From Erythrobacter sp. (GTDB taxonomy: Bacteria; Pseudomonadota; Alphaproteobacteria; Sphingomonadales; Sphingomonadaceae), in NCBI GenBank assembly GCA_025698865.1, contig JAILWQ010000004.1, positions 215,763-279,762 of the forward strand: a stretch of DNA of 64,000 nucleotides, read 5' to 3'. Each line of letters begins with the position of its first letter. Positions within the stretch are counted from its first letter, which is position 1. The position numbers were made by a program, and so were the translations under genes. A model generated the notes under the pieces. That model was not told where the DNA came from. It did no database searches and saw only the letters and a list, made by a program, of their open reading frames with translations. Of this stretch, positions 7,941 to 14,785 are shown piece by piece.

Positions 7941-8702
7941 GTGACGACTAAAACTGCCACCGTTTACCGAATGGTCATGCCGGACCACGTTTGTCCGTAT
8001 GGATTGAAAACGGTCGATTTGCTCAAACGCGAAGGTTTCGAGGTGGACGACCACCATTTGAAAACGCGCGAGGAGACCGATGCGTTCAAAGAGCAGCATG
8101 GGGTAGAAACCACCCCCCAAACCTTCATCGGCGGGAAGCGCATCGGAGGTTACGACGATGTCCGTGAGCATGTCGGCAAGAAAAGAACGCAAGCCGGTGA
8201 TGACGAGACCAGCTACCAGCCCGTCATTGCCATTTTCGGCGTCGCTTTCCTCCTGGGTCTGGCAATTAGCTGGTACGTTTTCGACACGATTTTCACGGTG
8301 GAAGCGGTCGAATGGTTTGTCAGCCTATCGATGGCCTTGCTCGCGATCCAGAAGTTGCAGGACGTGCGCAGCTTCTCGACCATGTTCCTCAACTACGATC
8401 TGCTGGCGCGACGCTGGGTAGGATATGGATTTCTATATCCGTTCGGTGAGGGTTTGGCTGGAATATTAATGGTCGCGCACGCGCTTCCGATCGTCTCGGT
8501 TCCGGTATCGCTGTTCATAGGGACGGTCGGCGCGGTCAGCGTGTTCAAGGCGGTCTACATCGACAAGCGCGAGTTGAAATGCGCTTGCGTCGGCGGAAGC
8601 AGCAACGTGCCGCTCGGCTTCGTATCGTTGACCGAGAACCTGTTCATGATCGGTATGGGTCTTTGGATGGGTGCCAAGGCCCTGGGTTGGGTCTCGCTAT
8701 GA
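7941..8702 (+). CDS. Glutaredoxin fused to a MauE/DoxX-like membrane domain
   Basis: 253 residues from a GTG with GGAG six bases upstream; the open frame continues upstream into the permease gene but without coding character. Residues 6-80 are a glutaredoxin: CPYG active site at 18-21, TPQTFIGG at 58-65 (cis-proline) and GGYDD at 69-73. From about 93 four hydrophobic segments form a MauE/DoxX-type membrane domain that includes a CACVGG motif. The fusion would couple glutathione-dependent disulfide exchange to the membrane. The gene overlaps the next by four bases. Confidence 0.87.
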   Translation: MTTKTATVYRMVMPDHVCPYGLKTVDLLKREGFEVDDHHLKTREETDAFKEQHGVETTPQTFIGGKRIGGYDDVREHVGKKRTQAGDDETSYQPVIAIFGVAFLLGLAISWYVFDTIFTVEAVEWFVSLSMALLAIQKLQDVRSFSTMFLNYDLLARRWVGYGFLYPFGEGLAGILMVAHALPIVSVPVSLFIGTVGAVSVFKAVYIDKRELKCACVGGSSNVPLGFVSLTENLFMIGMGLWMGAKALGWVSL

Positions 8703-9115
8703 TTTGGGCACTGCTTCTCGGTTTCGCGCTGTTCGCGATCTCTCTCTACTTCCACATGTTGATGCTGCGCGGGGCGAAAGCCGTTTCTCCGCCAGGCAAG
8801 GACCCACGCCATTTCCGGCTGCTTGCAGGCTCCAGCCTCGTTCTTCTCAGCCATCTGGTCATCGCCGGCATATTCGCGGGCGGAATGTATCTCGCTTCCG
8901 TCTGGGGCCTTGGCGGGCTCGAGAAGGACGTCATCAACAGCTGGATGGATTATTACTACTTCGCGCTGATCACGATCTCGACGGTCGGTCTCGGCGATAT
9001 TCTGCCCGCCGGGCACATGCGCGCCATTTCCGGCATCGCCGCCCTTACCGGGTTCCTGATGATCAGTTGCACCGCCCAATATGTCTATCAAACCATGAGC
9101 GAAAAGGAGAATTGA
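8699..9115 (+). CDS. Two-TM potassium-type ion channel
   Basis: 138 residues. An N-terminal helix (1-22), helix about 42-64, then a pore loop with the selectivity filter TVGLGD at 95-100, then a helix at about 108-130: the Ion_trans_2 pore domain. No cytoplasmic RCK or cyclic-nucleotide domain is attached, so gating is unknown; four copies would form the pore. The ATGA overlap with the glutaredoxin gene indicates coupled translation. Confidence 0.88.
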   Translation: MIWALLLGFALFAISLYFHMLMLRGAKAVSPPGKDPRHFRLLAGSSLVLLSHLVIAGIFAGGMYLASVWGLGGLEKDVINSWMDYYYFALITISTVGLGDILPAGHMRAISGIAALTGFLMISCTAQYVYQTMSEKEN

Positions 9116-9116
9116 T

Positions 9117-9650
9117 ATGGCTGAAGCTAGGCACGATGCACACGAAAAAGGTGGAGGGGGCGGCAACTACTGGCGGTTCATGGCAATGGTATCGACCTCG
9201 ACCGTGATCATGTTCTTCCTGATGTATGCCAACAGCTTCGACATGGACGACGTTTTCTGGAGCGAGACGCGCTTCTGGATGATGTTCGTCATGGGCGCGA
9301 TGATGATGGTGGTCATGCTTCTCTTCATGTGGGGCATGTACAAGGACCGGACCAAGAACTTCATCATCTTGGGTGTCGGAGCCGTCGTCTTCGCGCTCGC
9401 GCTATGGCTCGTACGCAGCCAGACCACGGTGGACGATACCGAATACATGGCCGCGATGATCCCGCACCACTCGATCGCGATCATGACTAGCGAGAGGGCG
9501 AGCCTGAAGGATCCGCGGGTTCGCGAACTCGCGCAGGCCATCATCGTCGCGCAGCGGCGCGAGATCGCCGAGATGAAATATCTCATCCAGGACATCGAGG
9601 AAAACGGTCCGCGCACCGAAGAACGTCTGCCCGAGGAGATGCAGCAATGA
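9117..9650 (+). CDS. DUF305 membrane protein
   Basis: 177 residues. Three hydrophobic, Met-rich segments (about 20-110, including MGAMMMVVMLLFMWGM) precede a C-terminal DUF305 segment with MAAMIPHHSIAIMTSERA near residue 115, whose His/Met pattern suggests metal binding. DUF305 proteins commonly occur in copper and other metal-resistance loci. It starts one base after the channel stop and overlaps the following lipoprotein start by four bases, so it is part of the operon. Confidence 0.88.
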   Translation: MAEARHDAHEKGGGGGNYWRFMAMVSTSTVIMFFLMYANSFDMDDVFWSETRFWMMFVMGAMMMVVMLLFMWGMYKDRTKNFIILGVGAVVFALALWLVRSQTTVDDTEYMAAMIPHHSIAIMTSERASLKDPRVRELAQAIIVAQRREIAEMKYLIQDIEENGPRTEERLPEEMQQ

Positions 9651-10135
9651 ACAAGATCGCAATCCTGACGCTTGCAGCCCTCCCTCTGGCGGCCTGCAAC
9701 ACCAATACCGCGGTCGGCAATGATCGCGAAGCACAGCTCGATCCCCCGGCAACTGCGGCGCCGATAGAGAGTGCTGCGAGCGCTCTTGCCAATCTCAGCC
9801 CGGGCCTCATGCTGCCCGAGACCATGAGCGACGCGGACCTCGCCACGCTGGGAGCCGAGAACACGTGTCAGTTTCGCCTGACTGAGGTCGCGTTTCCGTC
9901 GTTCGTCTACGACAACAGCGGTGGCGGCGCGATCAAGATCAACGGCAAGCTGATCCCTGTCACAGCAAGCGCCTCGGGTGAGTATGCGAATGGTGAGCTT
10001 CGTATCCGCACGCGCCTTCTCGATGACGAAGGAGACGCGGGCCTGCAGATGCAGGAACTCATCGTCGCCGGACCTCGGATGAAGGACGAGTTCGGGTTCT
10101 GGGGGTACACGACCTGCGGCAACAGCGAGGCGTGA
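9647..10135 (+). CDS. Hypothetical lipoprotein
   Basis: 162 residues with a lipobox (LPLAAC, cysteine at 17). The mature chain is hydrophilic with two cysteines (ENTCQFRL and TTCGNSEA) that could form a disulfide. I recognise no family. It overlaps the DUF305 gene by four bases and is followed by a hairpin, so it probably closes the operon that begins at the permease. Confidence 0.8.
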   Translation: MNKIAILTLAALPLAACNTNTAVGNDREAQLDPPATAAPIESAASALANLSPGLMLPETMSDADLATLGAENTCQFRLTEVAFPSFVYDNSGGGAIKINGKLIPVTASASGEYANGELRIRTRLLDDEGDAGLQMQELIVAGPRMKDEFGFWGYTTCGNSEA

Positions 10136-10143
10136 ACACGAGC

Positions 10144-10175
10144 GAGCGGGCGCCAGCGTGCGTCGGTGCCCGCTC
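10144..10175 (+). terminator. Hairpin after the permease operon
   Basis: GAGCGGGC at 10144-10151 pairs with GCCCGCTC at 10168-10175 around a 16-base loop, nine bases after the lipoprotein stop. No T-run follows, so it is a terminator candidate only. Confidence 0.4.
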
Positions 10176-10228
10176 TATGATCATGTTCGGCCCGGCACGC
10201 GCGGCCGAATTTATAATGAGGTGCTACA

Positions 10229-10948
10229 GTGGAAGCTGAGCCTGTGAGCGATGCAGCCCCCCTTGCGGTCTTCGGTGCCGGAGGAAAGACCGGCACGGAA
10301 ATACTGCGCCATGCGGTTCACAAGGGCATCGAAGTTCGAGCGTTCGAGCACACCTTGCCCGAACCATCGGACCGGGTCGACAACGTCGAGTACCTCCAGT
10401 GCGATGTACTCAATGACGACTTCAGCAGCGAGCTCGAAGGTTGCCGTGCTGTTATTTCCGCACTCGGTATAGGATTTAGCCCATCCACGGCGATCGATCC
10501 GCCTCCGCTTTACACGGAGGGAACCCGCAGGCTGGTGGAAGCGATGTCGGCGACCGGCATTTCCCGGATCGTCGTGATATCGGCGGCGTTCGTAGAGCCG
10601 CAGCCCAGCGTTCCTGCATGGTTCGAGCTCACAGCAAGACCAGCCTTGCACAATATTCTCGAACAGATGCGCGCCATGGAAGATCTTCTGGAGCGCGCGA
10701 AAGGCCTGAAATGGACGGCTGCGCGACCGGGCTGGCTCCTCGACGAACCCTATACGGGTGAAGCCGTCATTACCGACGAGCGCCTTGCCCAAGATTGCTT
10801 TCGCTGCAGGCACGCCGACCTCGCGGCAGCGATGCTCGAATTCGTCTGCGAGAACACCTGGGTCAACGCTAAACCCGCTATCGCCCGGCCAGAAGAAGAC
10901 CGCTTCGAGAACGTCTCGGCGCTCAAGGCCGAACTCGGGATCGACTAG
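10229..10948 (+). CDS. NAD(P)-binding SDR-like protein
   Basis: 239 residues from a GTG with GAGG upstream. The N-terminus carries the Rossmann motif VFGAGGKTGTEIL, and the body matches atypical short-chain dehydrogenase/NmrA-type NAD(P)H-binding proteins (SALGIGFSP, RIVVISAAF, WTAARPGWLLDEPYTG). These act as flavin/quinone reductases or redox sensors; no substrate can be named. A TATAAT lies at 10212-10217, close to the start, so it may have its own promoter. Confidence 0.82.
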   Translation: MEAEPVSDAAPLAVFGAGGKTGTEILRHAVHKGIEVRAFEHTLPEPSDRVDNVEYLQCDVLNDDFSSELEGCRAVISALGIGFSPSTAIDPPPLYTEGTRRLVEAMSATGISRIVVISAAFVEPQPSVPAWFELTARPALHNILEQMRAMEDLLERAKGLKWTAARPGWLLDEPYTGEAVITDERLAQDCFRCRHADLAAAMLEFVCENTWVNAKPAIARPEEDRFENVSALKAELGID

Positions 10949-10991
10949 ATCGATGCGGACTTGCGGAAACATTCCAACAACGAGGTAAGAT

Positions 10992-12344
10992 ATGCTGCTT
11001 GAGAAGATAAAGACCCCCGGCCTTTCGCACCTTTCCTATCTGATCGGTTCGCAGGGCAAGGCAGCGGTCATCGATCCGCGCCGCGACTGCGAGATATATC
11101 TCGAGCGAGCCCGCGCCGAAGGGCTGGAGATCACGCATATCTTCGAAACGCACAGGAATGAGGATCTCATCACGGGATCGCCGGTACTGGCCAAAATGAC
11201 CGGCGCCCGGGTTCTGCACGGTCCAAACCCTGCGGATGAGGTTGTGTTCGCCGACACCGCGCGAGAGGGCGATGTTTTCGAGATCGGTAAGATCAGGGTC
11301 GAAGTGCTCGAAACCCCCGGTCACACCGACGATCATCTCGCCTTCGTCTTTCACGACGACGATTATCCCGAAGGACCGGTCGGCGTGTTCACCGGCGATG
11401 CGCTCTTCGTGGGCGACGTCGGCCGAACCGATTTCTATCCCGAGCGCGCGCGGGAGGTCGCGGGCCTCCTGTACGATTCATTGCAAAAGATTTGCGCTCT
11501 GGGTGACCAGACAATCATATACCCGGCGCACGGTGCCGGATCGGTTTGCGGGTCCGGAATGGCAGACCGGGAATTCTCGACAATCGGCCATGAGCGGCGC
11601 AACAACCCGCGGCTGCGCATTGCTGACCGCGACGAGTTCATCAAGGCGAAGGTAGAAGAGCATCATTACCAGCCACCTTATTTTCGGCTAATGGAGCGGC
11701 TCAATCTCGAAGGCGCCAATGCCGCGCCGCGAGTCATGCGGCCAAGGCTTCTGGGGCTGGAAGACCTCGGCGAGAGCGGCGCCGATCATCTGGTCGATGT
11801 ACGCGAGCCGCTCGCCTATGCCGCCGGTCATATGCAGGGTGCCGTGTGCCTTCCAGTGGGAATGATACCCGCCTTTGCCGGGTGGTTCATCAGCGAAGGC
11901 GACACGATAGCCCTAATCGCTTCCGAAGAAGACGAGCTCGCTCAAGCTATGGCGCATTTGGTGCGCATTGGTCTCGATAATATTGTCGGCGGCTATGTCG
12001 GCGTGATCCCAGCCGCCGCACAGGGCAAAGCGATGCAAAGTATTGCCATGATCGACACCGAGGAAGTCGCACGCAGGCTCGCTGAGGACAGCGAAGATTG
12101 GACCTTGCTCGACGTGCGCGCCCTTGACGAACGGCAGCAAGGCAGCATCGATGAATCCGAACATGTCTATGTCGGCGAGCTCAACACCCGCTGGAAAGAG
12201 CTCGATCGCGACCGTCATTACACTTTGATGTGCGCCAGCGGCATGAGGGCGAGCGTAGCAGCGGGCTGGCTCGCAAGCCAAGGCTTCAAACACCTCGACG
12301 TCTATCTGGGCTCCATGGGCGCATGGACAAACGCGCAGGGCTAA
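10992..12344 (+). CDS. MBL-fold hydrolase with two rhodanese domains
   Basis: 450 residues. Residues about 1-240 are a metallo-beta-lactamase fold resembling persulfide dioxygenases (ETPGHTDDHLAF, FTGDALFVGDVGRTD, IYPAHGAG), but the first metal motif is THRNEDLITG rather than THxHxDH, so two usual ligands are missing. Two rhodanese domains follow: the first (about 255-350) lacks the active cysteine (IASEEDE), the second has CASGMRAS near residue 415 and is likely active. A role in persulfide or thiosulfate chemistry is inferred. A remnant of a related gene follows directly. Confidence 0.85.
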   Translation: MLLEKIKTPGLSHLSYLIGSQGKAAVIDPRRDCEIYLERARAEGLEITHIFETHRNEDLITGSPVLAKMTGARVLHGPNPADEVVFADTAREGDVFEIGKIRVEVLETPGHTDDHLAFVFHDDDYPEGPVGVFTGDALFVGDVGRTDFYPERAREVAGLLYDSLQKICALGDQTIIYPAHGAGSVCGSGMADREFSTIGHERRNNPRLRIADRDEFIKAKVEEHHYQPPYFRLMERLNLEGANAAPRVMRPRLLGLEDLGESGADHLVDVREPLAYAAGHMQGAVCLPVGMIPAFAGWFISEGDTIALIASEEDELAQAMAHLVRIGLDNIVGGYVGVIPAAAQGKAMQSIAMIDTEEVARRLAEDSEDWTLLDVRALDERQQGSIDESEHVYVGELNTRWKELDRDRHYTLMCASGMRASVAAGWLASQGFKHLDVYLGSMGAWTNAQG

Positions 12345-12360
12345 AAAGCTGGAAAACCTC

Positions 12361-12660
12361 GAAAATGGCCAACCCGCGATCCCTTCAGGGCCGTGCGCGA
12401 AAGCTGTTTGGCCTACCGGAAGACACGCTGGTCTATCCTGCGCTTGATTGTGCAGGGGGGCGCGTCTCGACGATCATACAGGCAGGCAAACGCAACCCCC
12501 GCTTGAATGGCGATGTCTCACTTTTTCGAATTTCAGCAGATCAGGGCCGTGCTGGACCTGCCCTACCTTGAAAAAATCGACGTGGCCGTGCCTACCAATC
12601 TGAAATGCGGAAATTGCTCTGAAGATGCTGTCGAGCGACTGCACGAGCTCGGCGGGAAAT
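12361..12660 (+). pseudogene. Remnant of a persulfide-dioxygenase-like MBL hydrolase
   Basis: Two adjacent frames together resemble the C-terminal part of ETHE1/BLH-type MBL hydrolases: first KLFGLPEDTLVYPALDCAG then RVSTIIQAGKRNPRLNG, and, after a frame change near 12520, LDLPYLEKIDVAVPTNLKCG. The usual histidine of YPAHD is replaced (YPALD). No start, metal motif or full domain remains. It sits 16 bases after the intact MBL-rhodanese gene. Confidence 0.6.
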
Positions 12661-13032
12661 CACCGCAGGGATAGGTTGGATTGCCTTGGCCACCGCGGAG
12701 CCATGTGCGGGCTATTGCGCGCTATCCGCATTCCCAATCATTTGAACGAACCGGGGAGGCTATCATCAGAACCACATCGGGATGACAATCGAATTGGAGT
12801 CCTTCGGGATTGGGGAGCTTTTTTGAACCTGTCGCAATTAAGACCGCTTTTTTTCGCTCGATTCCGAAAATGCTTACCCTCGAACATTGCCAAGGCGCAT
12901 TTGTCTGTAGGACGTTGCGCGCAGAAGATCGTCTGAACCCTCATTGTCCGGTCGCGCTTTATAGATCCCCGCAAAGTTTCGCTATCGCAGTAAAAGGAGC
13001 CAATCCGAGTGTCGTTCTCTCAGAACCTCGGA
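12661..13032. other. Non-coding or decayed stretch
   Basis: 372 bases between the hydrolase remnant and the MerT-like gene. Short open frames have no recognisable product. I see no gene here; it may be further decayed sequence. Confidence 0.4.
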
Positions 13033-13452
13033 TTACATAAATGCTTTCATGAGAGTTGGCTCGAAATAGCCCCAGGCGGCCGCGATGAAGCTCATCACGG
13101 TTGCAACCAGGAGCAAAATTATCTGACGGTTCTTGAGCCATTTAACTGCGGCCCGGGAGTGGCAATGACTCGTGTGCCGATGTTTGCGCAGAACAATGAG
13201 CCAACTAGCCGCCACCGCAATCATCGAAAATGCGGTCATTGGCCAATGGAGCGAACCCAGAGGCGCCAAAACACTGCTCAGGCTCGCACTCAGCCCGGCG
13301 GCAACCAGCACCATCGGTAGAATGCAGCAAGAGCAAGCTGCCAAAACAGCAGCCGAACTGCTTATGACGCTCACAACGGTCGTCTTGCCGTCGTGCAAAG
13401 GTAGTGGTTCGACAGCATGAGTCGGTTCGGCCATCAAGCGACTAGCAACCAC
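13033..13452 (-). CDS. MerT-like small membrane transport protein
   Basis: 139 residues from a GTG with an AAGGG site upstream. Three hydrophobic helices; the first holds ACSCCILPMVLVAAG with Cys40, Cys42 and Cys43, resembling the paired cysteines of helix 1 in MerT mercuric transporters. A His-rich loop (RKHRHTSHCHSR) follows helix 2. No merR, merP or merA is nearby, so mercury import is not certain; another soft metal is possible. Convergent with the decayed hydrolase region. Confidence 0.6.
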   Translation of the reverse strand: MVASRLMAEPTHAVEPLPLHDGKTTVVSVISSSAAVLAACSCCILPMVLVAAGLSASLSSVLAPLGSLHWPMTAFSMIAVAASWLIVLRKHRHTSHCHSRAAVKWLKNRQIILLLVATVMSFIAAAWGYFEPTLMKAFM

Positions 13453-13986
13453 GAACGGCCCTTACCCATATGAAGTCTTCAAATAGGTCTGCCATAGTAC
13501 TCGTTCGAACAGAGGCTTCACACGCGAGGGTTCATTGTATTTCGCCGATGTGGCATAGCCCTCCACCAATTGAAGGTCGAGGTCAATTGCGTCACACTGA
13601 CAGCTCCTCAACCCCGTCACGCAGCTGAGGTGTCCAAGCTCGGCGGACGCCGCAGTCCTTTGACCAACATAGCCGCGCTCAACAGCTATTGTACCTGAAA
13701 GACGGAACCCCGCGCCAGGGTTGGGTGAAGCGCGGGGTTCCTGAACGGCCCCGGGACACCTGCGATCCGCAGGGTTCAGGGGGAGGTGGGGCCGCCATTC
13801 GATTAACGAGGAGAAAACCGATCGGGACCGGATTTGGTTTTACCGTACACCTAATCGCTTACGCTTCTTGCCAATCTATATATCGAACAGATAGATCCAC
13901 TCGCAGGTGTGGCGACGCGCTCAAATTCTAGCATGAGCATGCTATATTCACGCCGACATGCAATTGCTGGCAACCTGTTCGCGCAA
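13453..13986. other. Intergenic region with a strong hairpin
   Basis: 534 bases between two minus-strand genes. An 80-codon frame at 13689-13931 has no family resemblance and I do not call it. The clear structure is the inverted repeat at 13704-13741. Confidence 0.45.
13704..13741. repeat. Perfect 12-bp inverted repeat
   Basis: GGAACCCCGCGC at 13704-13715 is the exact complement of GCGCGGGGTTCC at 13730-13741, with a 14-base loop. No T-run follows on either strand. It could be a factor-dependent terminator or an RNA structure. Confidence 0.55.
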
Positions 13987-14649
13987 TTAGTCGATCGGTT
14001 CTTGGATCACACGCAAATACGGTTTCTTTTCGTCCCAGCCATCGGGATATTTGGCTTTCGCATCTTCGTCCGACAAGGAAGGCGGAATAATCACATCATC
14101 ACCCTTCTGCCAATTGACCGGCGTCGCTACACCCTTGCGTTCGGTGAGTTGCACCGAATCAAGCAGCCGGAGCACTTCATCGAAATTCCGCCCGCTGCTC
14201 ATCGGATAAAGCAGCACGGCGCGAATTTTCTTGTCTGGCCCGATGATATAGACAGCGCGGACGGTGGCGTTATCGGCTGCGGTTCGCCTCTCCGCATTAC
14301 CCGCTTCGTCGGCCGGCAGCATATTATAAAGCTTGGCGACCTGTAGGTCGCTGTCGCCGACCACGGGATAGTCGACCTTATTTCCACTCACCTCCTCGAT
14401 ATCGGGAAGCCAATCGCGATTATCCTGGCTGCTGTCGACCGAAAGGCCAATAATCTTGGTGTTGCGTTTGGCAAATTCCTCGCCAAGCCCGGCCATATAA
14501 CCAAGCTCGGTCGTGCAAACCGGTGTAAATGCCTTGGGATGGGAAAAGAGGATTGCCCAGCTGTCACCCATCCAATCATGGAAGTGAATGTTTCCTTGTG
14601 TGGTCTGGGCTGTGAAATCGGGGGCTGTCGAGCCAATTGAAAGGGTCAT
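13987..14649 (-). CDS. 1-Cys peroxiredoxin (Prx6/AhpC-TSA family)
   Basis: 220 residues. The peroxidatic cysteine lies in HPKAFTPVCTTELG (about Cys45) and the long C-terminal domain (PVNWQKGDDVIIPPS, then KPYLRVIQEPID) is that of Prx6-type 1-Cys peroxiredoxins, which reduce H2O2 and organic peroxides in the cytoplasm using thiol donors. It stands alone on the minus strand with a short upstream region that contains AGGAG before the start. Likely an oxidative-stress companion to metal resistance. Confidence 0.92.
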   Translation of the reverse strand: MTLSIGSTAPDFTAQTTQGNIHFHDWMGDSWAILFSHPKAFTPVCTTELGYMAGLGEEFAKRNTKIIGLSVDSSQDNRDWLPDIEEVSGNKVDYPVVGDSDLQVAKLYNMLPADEAGNAERRTAADNATVRAVYIIGPDKKIRAVLLYPMSSGRNFDEVLRLLDSVQLTERKGVATPVNWQKGDDVIIPPSLSDEDAKAKYPDGWDEKKPYLRVIQEPID

Positions 14650-14785
14650 GTAAAATACTCCTACTTATTTTGTGGGTACTCAGGGCACATTTCTAGCGAT
14701 GCTCTGAGAAGAATGCGGGTCCGACCTCGTCTTCATCCTGTTCCTAAAGGAAGAGCGCCAGATCCGCTTTGCTCGGGTCAACCGG

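Noticed and set aside
12625..12936. 103-codon plus-strand frame
   Set aside because: No start signal and no similarity; it lies in a decayed stretch.
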